A stretch of DNA of 64,000 bases, taken from contig URZY01000003.1 in assembly GCA_900552495.1 (NCBI GenBank), forward strand, positions 121,602 through 185,601, in the 5' to 3' direction. The stretch's first letter is position 1, and every line of letters begins with the position of its first letter. The position numbers and the translations under genes were made by a program. This document shows positions 1-8,943 of the stretch, in pieces. Under the pieces are notes generated by a model. The model ran no database searches and was not told where the DNA came from. It saw only the letters and a list, made by a program, of their open reading frames with translations. This DNA is from an uncultured Mycoplasmatota bacterium. GTDB taxonomy: Bacteria > Bacillota_I > Bacilli_A > RF39 > UBA660.

Positions 1-1466
1 ATTTATATTTAAAAAAGCATTATTCATTAAAAAAGTATTCTTTATTTTGGAGTAATAGTTATGATCTTTTAACCATCAATTTTGATAAGAATAAACGCTT
101 TTTTTATAAGAGGATTGGCAAATATTTAGATATTTCTAAGATTTTACCTCTACTTAATCGTGATAAAACTTTGTGTACAATGAAGATAGACACTTTCCCC
201 TATCTACAAGGGGATTTTTTTCTAAGACAAAGTAGTTATGATTTTTGTAAACACTCATTAGTAATTGGTGCTAGTGGATCGGGAAAATCTAAGTTTATTA
301 GTAGTTTTATAAAAAATATTTATTTATTAAATAAATCAAGTAAGAATTATAAAGTTATTATTATCGATCCTCATGCAAATATTGAAAATGATATTGGTGG
401 ATTGGGACAAATAATAGACTTTAAAGAGCCTTTTTCTAGCATTGATTTGTTTTTAAATAAAGGTCATGATGTGGTAAGTGGTGTGGAACTGTTATTAGAA
501 CTGTTAAAAGAATTAATTAAGGATCAATATAATTCTAAATTAGAAAGAGTGCTTCGACATGCATTATACATACTACTAATTAATGAAAATTTTTCTTTTA
601 GAAGTCTAAAGTCTCTTCTTTTAGATTTAGAATATCGTAATAATATGATTAACCTTTCAAAAGAAAAGCTACCAGATAGTGTTTTAAGTTTCTTTCTAAA
701 TGATTTTAATGAATTAAAGACTAAAGCCTATGGTGAAGCAATTGCGCCTATTATATCATTCGTTGATGAGATGGAAATATTACCGACCTTCGGTGAAAGT
801 AGGAATGTTAGTAATTTGGAAAATGTTATCAGAAATAACTTCTTAACTATTTTTTCTTTAGATAAAATTTATTTAGGCAATAAAATTACCAAGGCAATTG
901 CAGGACTTATTATGCAACAGTTATTAATGTTAGTTCAAGGCCAAGCTTTTTCAGAACAAATCATTTTAGTGATTGATGAGATAGCAGTAATCGAAAGTCC
1001 TATTTTAACTAGATATTTAGCCGAGGCAAGAAAATATAATTTAGCACTTATTTTAGCCGGGCAATATTTTAATCAAATATCGGATAATCTAAAAATGGCT
1101 ATTTTTTCTAATGTCATTAATTATTATATTTTCCGTGTTTCTAAAATGGATGCTAGTGTTTTGGTAGAAAATCTTAATATGAAAATTCCATTAGATAATA
1201 GTAAAGATACTAAAATTAAATTATTGACAGAGCTTAATAACAGAGAGTTCATTGTTAGAGTGGCAAATAATGGGATTTTAATTTCAGCATTTAAAGCTAA
1301 AACTTTAGATTTTAAAAAAATTCCACGGAAAAAGATGAAAAAACCTAAGGATCTAGGAGTCCTAATAAGTAAACAAGAAAACAAAAATACTTTTGAGATA
1401 ACAAGTTCTATTAAAGTAAAAGAAGTATTGAAAAAAAATTCAACTGGTAGGAAGGTGGTTAAATAA
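1..1466 (+). CDS. HerA/VirB4-type P-loop ATPase, 5'-truncated by the window edge
   Basis: The frame is open from base 3 with no stop, so the true start lies left of the window. A TTG at 171 is only the first possible start codon inside it and falls in the middle of the domain. Walker A (GASGSGKS) is encoded near 267-290 and is followed by IIIDPHANIE. Walker B (LVIDEIAVIE) lies near 968-990, followed by LAEARKYNLALILAGQYFNQI, which resembles the LAEARK...NQ segment of HerA/VirB4/TraG-like DNA-pumping ATPases. The known role of that group is hexameric DNA or protein translocation; the substrate here is unknown. The stop overlaps the next ATG by one base (TAATG), so the two genes should be translationally coupled. 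A plasmid or phage origin is possible but not shown. Confidence 0.75.
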   Translation, partial: LYLKKHYSLKKYSLFWSNSYDLLTINFDKNKRFFYKRIGKYLDISKILPLLNRDKTLCTMKIDTFPYLQGDFFLRQSSYDFCKHSLVIGASGSGKSKFISSFIKNIYLLNKSSKNYKVIIIDPHANIENDIGGLGQIIDFKEPFSSIDLFLNKGHDVVSGVELLLELLKELIKDQYNSKLERVLRHALYILLINENFSFRSLKSLLLDLEYRNNMINLSKEKLPDSVLSFFLNDFNELKTKAYGEAIAPIISFVDEMEILPTFGESRNVSNLENVIRNNFLTIFSLDKIYLGNKITKAIAGLIMQQLLMLVQGQAFSEQIILVIDEIAVIESPILTRYLAEARKYNLALILAGQYFNQISDNLKMAIFSNVINYYIFRVSKMDASVLVENLNMKIPLDNSKDTKIKLLTELNNREFIVRVANNGILISAFKAKTLDFKKIPRKKMKKPKDLGVLISKQENKNTFEITSSIKVKEVLKKNSTGRKVVK

Positions 1467-2164
1467 TGAAAGATCGGGAATACCTAGAAATAATCAATAA
1501 AATTTTTAGAGCCGTTTTTGATAAAGATAATCTATTTAGTTTAGAAGGAATTTGGGAGAACTTTGCTTTTGATGTAAAATTACCTAAAATGGTAAATGAT
1601 TCAACTACTGGTGAAATCACATGGGCTGATGCTATTAATAATGGTAAATTTATTACCTTAAAAAATATGGAAGCAAAGGATATAAAAAATGGTTGGATGG
1701 TAGAAAAAAAAGATATTAATAATTTGGATGAGCTATTAAAAATTTGGGAGATGATTAATTTAACAACTACTGAGCGAGTATTTGATTCAGTTAATGTTAG
1801 TAAAAGCGATACTATATATCGTTCGAGCAATGTTTACAGATCGACCGGTTGCAGTGATTCTAAGAATATTGTATTTTGTGATTCGTGCAGTAATTCTGAG
1901 TTTTTATTGGCTTCGCAAAGATCTATTGGTTGTAATTTTTGTATTAGAACAGATGATTCAAAAGATTGTAGCAATAGTTATAGTATTATCTGTTCTAATA
2001 AAATAAGTAATAGTTTATTTATTCAAGATTGCTTTAATCTTTATGAATGCATGTTTTGTTGCCATATTGCTAATAAAAAATTTTGTATTGCCAATATGCA
2101 GTTTGAAGAAACCGAATATTATAAGATTAAGAAGACTATCGTAGACTGGATTTTGAATCAATAA
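1466..2164 (+). CDS. Cys/Ser-rich solenoid-like repeat protein coupled to the ATPase
   Basis: A 232-residue protein. Residues 1-105 are ordinary and acidic/hydrophobic. From about 107 it becomes an irregular repeat rich in S, C, N and D (SSNVYRSTGC, DSKNIVFCDSC, SNSEFLLAS, IGCNFC), ending in CCHIANKKFCIANMQFEETEYYKIKK. The ending resembles a motif I recall from uncharacterised Cys-repeat proteins of candidate-phyla bacteria (a G-L-x-x-K-x-Y-C-I-x-N-K-x-Y-x-x-E-E-Y pattern). Spacing of the S/N/C positions suggests a parallel beta-helix or a metal-binding ladder; this is inference. ATG 1466 follows GGAAGGTGG and overlaps the ATPase stop. No signal peptide or membrane segment is visible, so it is probably cytoplasmic. 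Function unknown. Confidence 0.7.
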   Translation: MKDREYLEIINKIFRAVFDKDNLFSLEGIWENFAFDVKLPKMVNDSTTGEITWADAINNGKFITLKNMEAKDIKNGWMVEKKDINNLDELLKIWEMINLTTTERVFDSVNVSKSDTIYRSSNVYRSTGCSDSKNIVFCDSCSNSEFLLASQRSIGCNFCIRTDDSKDCSNSYSIICSNKISNSLFIQDCFNLYECMFCCHIANKKFCIANMQFEETEYYKIKKTIVDWILNQ

Positions 2165-2182
2165 TTTTTAAAAATCACTGTT

Positions 2183-3106
2183 CTACATTTGACCTTTAAA
2201 TTTATACAGTTTTTTTGTAGCTGGAGAATAGTCTACTCGGGATAAGTCTTGTGCTGTTTTTTCCGCTAAGTCTTTGGATAGAAACATAGCTTGATAAGTA
2301 AGATAAAAATCATTAATAATTGGATCATCATAAGCTGACGGTAATTCTATCACTTCGTGATAATATGGGTAGCTGCTCTCTTTTATGACGCTATCTAGTT
2401 CGGTATTTGGGGCTAGATGAATTAAACTATTTTGATTATGGTAAGATGTCGTAGTACGTCCATGACAATAGGAATATTTATCATGAATTAGTGGTAATGC
2501 AAGAGCTGCTTCAGAGAAAGTTGTTTCTAAATAGGTAGCAGCTGTGTTTGTATCATAACCACTTAAAATTTCAAAGACTTTATTAGAATTGAGGCTGTAC
2601 TCTTTTTTTGTTTTTAAGATTTCTTTAATTATTGAAAGATCTAAATCTGTGTAGTAGCTTAAGAGGATACTCATTGGTATTAAGGTGGCAGCTAAGGATA
2701 TGAAACTATCCTCTTTAGGAAGGGTGGTTTTATATTGCAGTGAAGTAATATTTGTTTCTAAAGCAGGATTAGATGATAATAGAAATTTATTTAAATTATT
2801 TTCAAAAGCCATTTGAACACCTTTATTATTACCTCCATAACTACAAGCCAAGACATTATCATAGCCATTAATATTTTTATAGTTTAACGTTCGTGGTTCT
2901 TCGTGACTAGTAATAATATTATTTTTAGCGGCTAAGATTTTGGCGGCATAAGTACTCACAACACTTGATCCGCCAACTCCAACACTGATAGTTGGAGAAG
3001 TTATTTTTTTTAGATGGGAACTTATCCGTTCTAAATCCGTATTTTCTAGAGAGTCTAAAACTCTCTCTTCTAGCATATTAAAATTATCATACATTGTTGG
3101 TTTCAT
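2183..3106 (-). CDS. SIS-domain protein (sugar isomerase-like)
   Basis: A 307-residue protein with a phosphosugar-binding SIS fold. A glycine/serine-rich turn (ISVGVGGSSVVSTYAAKIL, about 40-58) is followed by VLACSYGGNNKGVQMAFENN, in the place of the usual S-x-S/T-G-x-T motif. A second alpha/beta half ends with ELPSAYDDPIINDFYLTYQAMFLSKDLA. SIS domains bind phosphorylated sugars in isomerases, deaminases and regulators; no fused HTH or glutaminase is present here. It lies 58 bases downstream of the WYL regulator on the same strand with SD AAAGGAAG, suggesting a regulated two-gene operon. Substrate unknown. Confidence 0.75.
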   Translation of the reverse strand: MKPTMYDNFNMLEERVLDSLENTDLERISSHLKKITSPTISVGVGGSSVVSTYAAKILAAKNNIITSHEEPRTLNYKNINGYDNVLACSYGGNNKGVQMAFENNLNKFLLSSNPALETNITSLQYKTTLPKEDSFISLAATLIPMSILLSYYTDLDLSIIKEILKTKKEYSLNSNKVFEILSGYDTNTAATYLETTFSEAALALPLIHDKYSYCHGRTTTSYHNQNSLIHLAPNTELDSVIKESSYPYYHEVIELPSAYDDPIINDFYLTYQAMFLSKDLAEKTAQDLSRVDYSPATKKLYKFKGQM

Positions 3107-3164
3107 AAAAAAACACTTCCTTTCAAGTTCAATATAGCACTTGATGAGGAAGTATTTCGGCTAC

Positions 3165-3764
3165 TTAGAAAGTTTCTTCTAAGAGTTCACAATTACTTAT
3201 TCGTTTTAGTTCAAAATGGCGAATATCATTTTTCATTAGACAAAAAGCTGCTACATACCACCCATCTTGAAATAAGAACATTTCAGCAGGACAAATCACA
3301 CGATTATTTTCTCCTTTATTATATGAATAGTAGGTTATTTTGACTTTTTTTCGTTCTTTAATAGCACGTGTTAAAAGATTATATTTACGCTGAACTGTCT
3401 CGGTTAAATTTAACTCTTTGGCTTCTTTCTTGCTGCCAATATAAACACCTTGAATTTTATCTTTTAGCAAAAGTAATTGCTCCTTTTGCTTAGAATCTGG
3501 TTCTGCTTGAATATATTTTTCGAGAAGCTCATAATCTTGTTTTTTAAATTTTCTGGCTGGGAGACGAATTGATTGATTTAAGACATAACCACCATAAGGT
3601 CCCATTATAGTGTCAATGTAGATTCCTGCCTTTTCAAGTTCTTCTTTGTAGGAACGGACCATGCGTGGAGAAACTTCTAATTTTTCGGCTAATTCAGTGA
3701 TTGTGTATTTTCGTCCGGTTTGAAGATAATCAATTAATAATAAAACATTACTTAATTTTGACAT
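3165..3764 (-). CDS. Short WYL-domain transcriptional regulator (HTH_11 + WYL)
   Basis: A 199-residue DNA-binding protein. The N-terminal winged helix is YTITELAEKLEVSPRMVRSYKEELEKAGI. The WYL core around 130-195 contains VKITYYSYNKGENNRVICPAEMFLFQDGWYVAAFCLMKNDIRHFELKRI. Typical WYL regulators reach about 300 residues and end in a WCX domain; this one stops straight after WYL. ATG 3764 is chosen over a GTG three bases upstream because AAAGGAG lies 7 bases before it. The TG-extended promoter at 3785-3793 precedes it. It probably controls itself and the SIS gene in response to a small ligand; that is inference. Confidence 0.85.
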   Translation of the reverse strand: MSKLSNVLLLIDYLQTGRKYTITELAEKLEVSPRMVRSYKEELEKAGIYIDTIMGPYGGYVLNQSIRLPARKFKKQDYELLEKYIQAEPDSKQKEQLLLLKDKIQGVYIGSKKEAKELNLTETVQRKYNLLTRAIKERKKVKITYYSYNKGENNRVICPAEMFLFQDGWYVAAFCLMKNDIRHFELKRISNCELLEETF

Positions 3765-3784
3765 CACATTACTCCTTTGTATGT

Positions 3785-3793
3785 ATTATATCA
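3785..3793 (-). promoter_or_regulatory. TG-extended -10 promoter of the WYL-SIS operon
   Basis: On the minus strand TGATATAAT lies about 20 bases upstream of the WYL ATG. No convincing -35 is visible, as expected for a TGn-extended -10. Confidence 0.6.
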
Positions 3794-3831
3794 AAAAAAA
3801 GAAAAAGTTTAGTATTTTCATACTAAACTTT
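3793..3831 (-). terminator. Rho-independent terminator after the lipoprotein gene
   Basis: A perfect 12-bp stem (3804-3815 with 3820-3831) and a TTTC/GAAA loop are followed on the minus strand by TTTCTTTTTTTT. It lies directly after the stop at 3833. Confidence 0.9.
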
Positions 3832-3832
3832 A

Positions 3833-4303
3833 CTACTTACAAGTTGCTCCGGCTTCTTCCATATCAGAAATAGCGCGATCAAAGCTTTTATCAACACCGG
3901 TTAAGTCCATACCGATTTTCTTTAGAACTTCTGGGTCTGCTTTAGTAATATCTGCTTTAACTTCAACTGTCATTTGATCATCTATATCAACGATAATTTC
4001 AAGTCCTTCATAAGTATCACTATCAAGTCCTAAGTTCTTTAGCATTGTTGATTTAATAGTTTCTTTTTGTGTATCATTTAGAGTTGAAAGTGTATCAACA
4101 CCAAATAGTGAATTATTGAAAACCATTTTTAATTCCATTTTATCAACTTCATTATTAGTTGCGGAAAAAACAAAAGTTTGATCAATTCCATTTACTTCAC
4201 CCATTGTACATGTTTTTGTTTCAACTTTTGAACCAGTCATAGCACAACCACTTACCATAAAAGCTAAAACTATTGTTAATGCTAAAATAGATAATTTTCT
4301 CAT
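3833..4303 (-). CDS. Small lipoprotein, YehR/DUF1307-like
   Basis: A 156-residue exported protein. The signal peptide MRKLSILALTIVLAFMVSGC ends in lipobox VSGC, so Cys20 should be lipidated and the protein anchored on the outer face of the membrane. The mature part holds C-T-M-G-E...TFVFSATNNEVDKMELKMVF and an acidic C-terminal half (VDIDDQMTVEVKADITKADPEVLKKIGMDL), resembling YehR-type lipoproteins of unknown function. It has a good promoter of its own (4323-4351) and its own terminator, so it need not be co-transcribed with the sensor kinase upstream. Confidence 0.75.
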   Translation of the reverse strand: MRKLSILALTIVLAFMVSGCAMTGSKVETKTCTMGEVNGIDQTFVFSATNNEVDKMELKMVFNNSLFGVDTLSTLNDTQKETIKSTMLKNLGLDSDTYEGLEIIVDIDDQMTVEVKADITKADPEVLKKIGMDLTGVDKSFDRAISDMEEAGATCK

Positions 4304-4322
4304 ATTACTCCTCCTTATTGTT

Positions 4323-4351
4323 ATTATACATAATTTACTTTAACTATTCAA
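4323..4351 (-). promoter_or_regulatory. Sigma-A promoter of the lipoprotein gene
   Basis: Minus strand: TTGAAT (4346-4351), a 17-base spacer and TATAAT (4323-4328), followed by SD AAGGAGGAG before ATG 4303. Confidence 0.7.
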
Positions 4352-4355
4352 CAGC

Positions 4356-5567
4356 TTATTGATGATAAAAATATTTGATAGTAAATGTTGTTGTACTTTC
4401 ATCTGAGGTTACTTCTAAACGCCCATTATCTCTTTCTATAATTGTTTTAGCTAAGGCTAAACCAATACCAATGCTATCGGAGGAAGCATTTTCACCTTTA
4501 TAGAATCGTTTAAAAATGTGAGGCAAATCTTTTTTAGAAATACTAGAACCATAATTGGTAATTTTTATATCAGAATAGACATTATTTTCGCTGGTTTCCA
4601 GTAAAATTTCACTTGAGTTTTTAGAATGTTCTAAAGCATTTTTTAAAATATTAGTAATGGCTTCTACTTGCCACATAAAATCACAATTTATCTCCTTTGT
4701 TGTTGTATAGTGCTTAATAAAGCGAACATTTTTTAAGTCAGATAAACTCGTTAGTTTTTCAATGGCGGTATCAACTAGTTTATTAATAGTTGTTTTTTCT
4801 TGGCTAAAATTAATTGTATTTGCATCAAATTTTGATAGTTTTAAAAGAGATTGTACAAGAAAATTAATATTTATAATGTCCCTTTTGATATCTTTTAAAA
4901 ACTCTTCTCTAATCTTCTCATCAATATCAGGATTGTCAAGTAAATTGTCAAGCATAATTAAAATTGAGGTTAATGGAGTTTTTAATTGATGAGAAATATC
5001 GGATAAAGAATTCTTCAAGTTTATTTTATCTTTTTTAGAATTTTCTGCTTGCTCTTTTAACATTACAGTTGTCTTATAAATTTCATTTTTTAGAATTGAT
5101 AATTCATCTTCGGAAATGCTATCAATATCAATCCTATAGTTTTTATTATTAATTTGTTCAATGTAAGTAGTTATAGAGGCTAACTCTTTATCTTTCTTAT
5201 GATTATAGCTTACGAAAAAGTAAAGAATTAAGATGACTGTTGATAGCAAAATGACAAGATTTAAAATTAGGGTTTTTTGGAACGTTTTGGTGTTAGTTGG
5301 AATAATGAGTTCTAATTCAGTTAAGCCATAGGTTTGAAGAGTCTTAGAAGTTTTATTATTAGATGTTAATATCTTATATAAGTCTTCTTTTGTTAGATTT
5401 GGATAAGAGTCTTCTAATTGGGAAAGAATAGCATTTATTTTTTTATTGTATGTTGACTGATAAGTGTTATACTCATAAATATTCAATACTGTTAAACAGC
5501 AAATTGAAAATATAATTAGAATAACTATTTTAGATAGAACATTTTTTAAATTTACTTTATTTGTCAT
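4356..5567 (-). CDS. Sensor histidine kinase of a two-component system
   Basis: A 403-residue membrane kinase. Two membrane segments (IVILIIFSICCLTVLNIY and LILNLVILLSTVILILYFFV) flank an extracytoplasmic loop of about 75 residues. Then come a HAMP-like linker, the HisKA motif SDISHQLKTPLTSILIML with the phospho-acceptor His, and HATPase motifs N (NILKNALEHS) and G (SDSIGIGLALAKTIIERDNG). The frame could be opened further upstream, but ATG 5567 (MTNKVNLKN) overlaps the response-regulator stop by 11 bases and gives a normal N-terminus. By analogy with other Bacillota systems it probably senses an envelope-active compound and controls the neighbouring ABC transporter. Confidence 0.9.
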   Translation of the reverse strand: MTNKVNLKNVLSKIVILIIFSICCLTVLNIYEYNTYQSTYNKKINAILSQLEDSYPNLTKEDLYKILTSNNKTSKTLQTYGLTELELIIPTNTKTFQKTLILNLVILLSTVILILYFFVSYNHKKDKELASITTYIEQINNKNYRIDIDSISEDELSILKNEIYKTTVMLKEQAENSKKDKINLKNSLSDISHQLKTPLTSILIMLDNLLDNPDIDEKIREEFLKDIKRDIININFLVQSLLKLSKFDANTINFSQEKTTINKLVDTAIEKLTSLSDLKNVRFIKHYTTTKEINCDFMWQVEAITNILKNALEHSKNSSEILLETSENNVYSDIKITNYGSSISKKDLPHIFKRFYKGENASSDSIGIGLALAKTIIERDNGRLEVTSDESTTTFTIKYFYHQ

Positions 5568-6216
5568 CTTTATCAATCCTATAACCAATGCCTTTGATAG
5601 TAGTAATAATATCTGTGGCAAGTTTTTCTCTAATTCTTCTTAAATAAACGGTTACCGTGTGATCGTCAACATCATTACCAGTCCACTCCCAAATCTTATC
5701 AAGAATGGTTCCTCTTCTTACAACTTTATTGACATTCTCAAAAAGAAGATATAATATTTTTAACTCTAAAGAAGTAAGTTCAACCTTATTATTATTTTTC
5801 TTAACAGTCATTTTATCTAAATCAAAACTTATATCCTTTACTTGAATAATAGTGTTTTGCTTTGTGCGCAATATGATTCTATTTATTCTGGCTAGTAATT
5901 CTTTTGTAGAAAATGGTTTAGTTATATAATCTTCTGCGCCAAAATTTAATCCTTCTACAATAGTTTCTTCGTCATCTTGAGCGGTTAAAAAAATAGTAGG
6001 GATATTTAGAGCCATTATTATATTTTTATATAATTCTAGACCATTGCCATCTGGAAGAGCAATGTCTAATATTATGATATTAGGTCTATTGGTACTTAAG
6101 TAATCTTTGGTTTCTTTGACCGTGGTTATTGCGGTAAGATGATAATTATTTATTTCAAAAGCATAAGAGAGCCCCTTAATAATAGAAAGACTATCTTCTA
6201 CTAGAAGTATATTCAT
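5557..6216 (-). CDS. OmpR-family response regulator
   Basis: A 219-residue regulator. The receiver domain has acidic pocket VED (residues 6-8), phospho-acceptor Asp51 in IIILDIALPDGNG, the switch TAQDD, and Lys in ITKPFS. The C-terminal OmpR winged helix contains LTSLELKILYLLFEN and DDHTVTVYLRRIREKL...IKGIGYRID. Its gene is separated from the ABC permease upstream by a hairpin terminator and has its own TG-extended -10, then overlaps the kinase gene. The probable target is the ABC operon, where TAAC direct repeats sit next to the promoter. Confidence 0.92.
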   Translation of the reverse strand: MNILLVEDSLSIIKGLSYAFEINNYHLTAITTVKETKDYLSTNRPNIIILDIALPDGNGLELYKNIIMALNIPTIFLTAQDDEETIVEGLNFGAEDYITKPFSTKELLARINRIILRTKQNTIIQVKDISFDLDKMTVKKNNNKVELTSLELKILYLLFENVNKVVRRGTILDKIWEWTGNDVDDHTVTVYLRRIREKLATDIITTIKGIGYRIDKDDK

Positions 6217-6237
6217 AAAACCATTCCTTTCTTTTTT

Positions 6238-6246
6238 ATTATAGCA
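6238..6246 (-). promoter_or_regulatory. TG-extended -10 promoter of the two-component operon
   Basis: TGCTATAAT on the minus strand, immediately after the terminator hairpin and about 22 bases upstream of the response-regulator ATG. Confidence 0.6.
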
Positions 6247-6247
6247 T

Positions 6248-6271
6248 AAAAAGGAGATAACTCTCCTTTTT
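6248..6271 (-). terminator. Terminator between ABC permease and response regulator
   Basis: A 10-bp stem (AAAAAGGAGA with its complement, 6248-6257 and 6262-6271), a 4-base loop and a U-rich 3' arm, overlapping the permease stop. It separates the transporter and regulator transcripts, although read-through is possible. Confidence 0.75.
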
Positions 6272-8942
6272 AAATATTTTCATTTCTAATGGTTTCAATT
6301 GTGTTTTGTTTATCTATTTTATTGATTGAATATTTCATAATAAAGAATAGTAATAGGAAAACAACTAAAACTGAAATAATTATAGCAATATATGGAGGAC
6401 GGAATTTTACAATAACATCTCCATCACTTAGTAATGTATATATCAAATATGAAAGAAGTGTTCCTATTGGGATACTAAATATCAAGGCTTTTGTACCATA
6501 GAAAATACTTTCTAAACGAATCATCCGATTGAATTCTTTTTTGGTCATACCAATACTTTTTAGCATAGCAAATTCTCTTCTTCTAAGATTCATATTGGTA
6601 GTGATAGTATTAAAAATATTGGTTATTCCAATTAAAGCAATAACAGTAATGAAACCATATAGGAAAATACTTACAAGTGTAATTAGTGAAGTCATCTGCT
6701 TAACACTTTCGTTGATATTCTTAATGTAAATGTTAGTATTATCAAAGATTTCCTTTAAGGAAGCCGTTGTTTTATCAGGATTAGATGAATCGATATAAAT
6801 TACTTCACTGTGATTTTGAGGAATAAGATTTTTAGCAGCGTCTTTATGCATAATTATAATGGCATCATAATTGACATCAATTATACCAGCTGGTACAATA
6901 TCCGCAGTTTTACCAATTTCAATAGTTAATTCACCAACTGTTTTTTCTGTATCAGTATTAGCATCATATTCAAAGGCCTGAAGCGAAATCTTATCGCCAG
7001 CTTTGTAGGCATATTTTTCAAGTTCAAAAGCTTTTGTTTTATTATCATCGAGCATATAAGTCTCGTAAACAGTATTTAAAAGAATGGCCTTATTCTTTTT
7101 ATCTTTATCGTTGTAATTAATTTCTTTGGTATAACGTGAATAAGTTTCATCATCTAAGGCAGCATATAAAATACTTCCCTTTTTGCTTGAATCCGAAATT
7201 AAATCCTCATAATATGACTTATTATATTTCTTTGTGGCCGCGAGATATTCTTTTGAATAATTAGGTTTTTTGACATTTAAATAGCCTTCAGTTGCATAAG
7301 TTATTCTTTTAATATTTGGAAGATCATAGATTTCAGTTACGTATTCTGATAGTCCAATATTATCTTCAAAATTATAACGGACACTGACATTGTAATTTAG
7401 AGTGGCATAGTTAACTTTAATTAAATCATAGGCAAAAGAGATAAAGGCCGATAAGGCAATAAAGACAGTGACACAAACAGCTATACTAACGACAGTGGCA
7501 CGGTATTTTTTCTTACTACGCTCGAGATTCTTATGCGCAATTTCACCACCAATTCCGAAAGTACGTTTTATTAATTTTGATGTTTTAATTTTTTTCTTTT
7601 TGTTAATCTTTATATCGTCACTATTTCTAATAGCATTAATTGGCGTTATTTTGCTAGCGCGACGGGCACTTTTCCTTGCTGACAAAAGTAATGTTATTAA
7701 ACTTAAGATACTGGCAAAGATTATTGCTAAATAAGATAATTTAAATACTAATACTAAATTCATTACATCCTTTAAGAAAACATTAGTAATAATAATTAAA
7801 ATATAGGCAGCTAAGTTACCACATAATAAGCCTATTGGGATACCTAAAAGTCCAAGTAGTAAAGCTTCTGTGTAGACATTTTTCTTTATTTGCTTTCTTG
7901 TTGCGCCAATACTTGCAAGCATTCCATATTGTTTAGTTTTTTCTGTTATCGAAATAGCAAAACTATTATGAATACAAAAAACTGAAGTAACAATTATAAT
8001 TCCGATTACAACCATAGCAGCATTTCTTAATGCTATTAGAAAGGAATCTTTAGTAGAACCAGATTCAAGAGTGACAACTTGACTATTACTGGCATAACTG
8101 TATTTAGCCTTTTCAATTTCTTTTAGAGTATTTTTATATTCTGCATTGGAAGTATAATCATAATTTTTACAGGTTTTTTCATACTCTGTTGGATTTATAC
8201 CTAGAATTCCGGCTGTTGTTTTGCAATGACTTAAAACACCTGCTTGAGTATATCTCGCATAAACACTAACATCCCCAGTAATATTCTTTTCGTCCAAATA
8301 AGTTATTATAGAATACCCTGGAGCGCTATATGGCTCAAATGTTAAAGGAGGTCTTTCTATAATTCCTACTACTTTATAGGTTTTTGTAGTTGTATTTTCA
8401 ATTTTTTCATTATTTTCTTCAATATAAGGATTATGTTGATTAGCAACACTTCCATCAATGGTACGGGTTCCAACGGCAATTGTTAATTCATCACCAACAT
8501 TGATTTTTACTTGACCATTAGTACGAAGATGATTAGAAATAATAATTTCATTTTCATTTTGAGGAAGTTTTCCTTTTATTAACTTAATACCTAGATTCTT
8601 TAGAGCTTTCTTACTAAATGCGTTAACATGAAGATAAGGTTTAGCCTCATTTTTTATTTCTTTTAGTTTAGCATAACCTAGTGGCTTTACGAGAGAAATA
8701 TCTTCTATTTTCTTGTTTAATTTAAAATCATTAAGGTTTTTGGAAGGAACGTCGTAAAAAACATAGTGATAATTTCCACGCTCTTTAAGTTCAAAACGCA
8801 GAAGTGACTCTTGGGCACTAAAAAACATACTAGCAACAGCTGTTATTAAGGCTGTTGAAAGAATTATTCCAATTACTGTAACAATGGTACGTTTCTTATT
8901 TAGTTTTAAGTTTTTTATTGTAAGTTTATTTAGCAAATTCAT
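6270..8942 (-). CDS. FtsX/MacB-type ABC transporter permease, large
   Basis: An 890-residue permease with two FtsX units. A first membrane helix (TVIGIILSTALITAVASMFF) is followed by about 270 external residues, then three helices (MVVIGIIIVTSVFCIHNSF; LLGLLGIPIGLLCGNLAAYIL; AIIFASILSLITLLL). The order repeats: helix near 480-505, a second external region, and three C-terminal helices. Both units carry the diagnostic turn GMLASIGATRKQIKKN / FAMLKSIGMTKKEFNRM. This class exports lipoproteins or peptides or gives resistance to envelope-active peptides. ATG 8942 (SD GTAGGTGA) starts one base after the ATPase stop; an upstream GTG overlapping the SD is less likely. Confidence 0.9.
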   Translation of the reverse strand: MNLLNKLTIKNLKLNKKRTIVTVIGIILSTALITAVASMFFSAQESLLRFELKERGNYHYVFYDVPSKNLNDFKLNKKIEDISLVKPLGYAKLKEIKNEAKPYLHVNAFSKKALKNLGIKLIKGKLPQNENEIIISNHLRTNGQVKINVGDELTIAVGTRTIDGSVANQHNPYIEENNEKIENTTTKTYKVVGIIERPPLTFEPYSAPGYSIITYLDEKNITGDVSVYARYTQAGVLSHCKTTAGILGINPTEYEKTCKNYDYTSNAEYKNTLKEIEKAKYSYASNSQVVTLESGSTKDSFLIALRNAAMVVIGIIIVTSVFCIHNSFAISITEKTKQYGMLASIGATRKQIKKNVYTEALLLGLLGIPIGLLCGNLAAYILIIITNVFLKDVMNLVLVFKLSYLAIIFASILSLITLLLSARKSARRASKITPINAIRNSDDIKINKKKKIKTSKLIKRTFGIGGEIAHKNLERSKKKYRATVVSIAVCVTVFIALSAFISFAYDLIKVNYATLNYNVSVRYNFEDNIGLSEYVTEIYDLPNIKRITYATEGYLNVKKPNYSKEYLAATKKYNKSYYEDLISDSSKKGSILYAALDDETYSRYTKEINYNDKDKKNKAILLNTVYETYMLDDNKTKAFELEKYAYKAGDKISLQAFEYDANTDTEKTVGELTIEIGKTADIVPAGIIDVNYDAIIIMHKDAAKNLIPQNHSEVIYIDSSNPDKTTASLKEIFDNTNIYIKNINESVKQMTSLITLVSIFLYGFITVIALIGITNIFNTITTNMNLRRREFAMLKSIGMTKKEFNRMIRLESIFYGTKALIFSIPIGTLLSYLIYTLLSDGDVIVKFRPPYIAIIISVLVVFLLLFFIMKYSINKIDKQNTIETIRNENI

Positions 8943-8943
8943 A

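Noticed and set aside
1124..1384. Minus-strand frame in the ATPase gene
   Set aside because: Antisense to a conserved domain; no SD.
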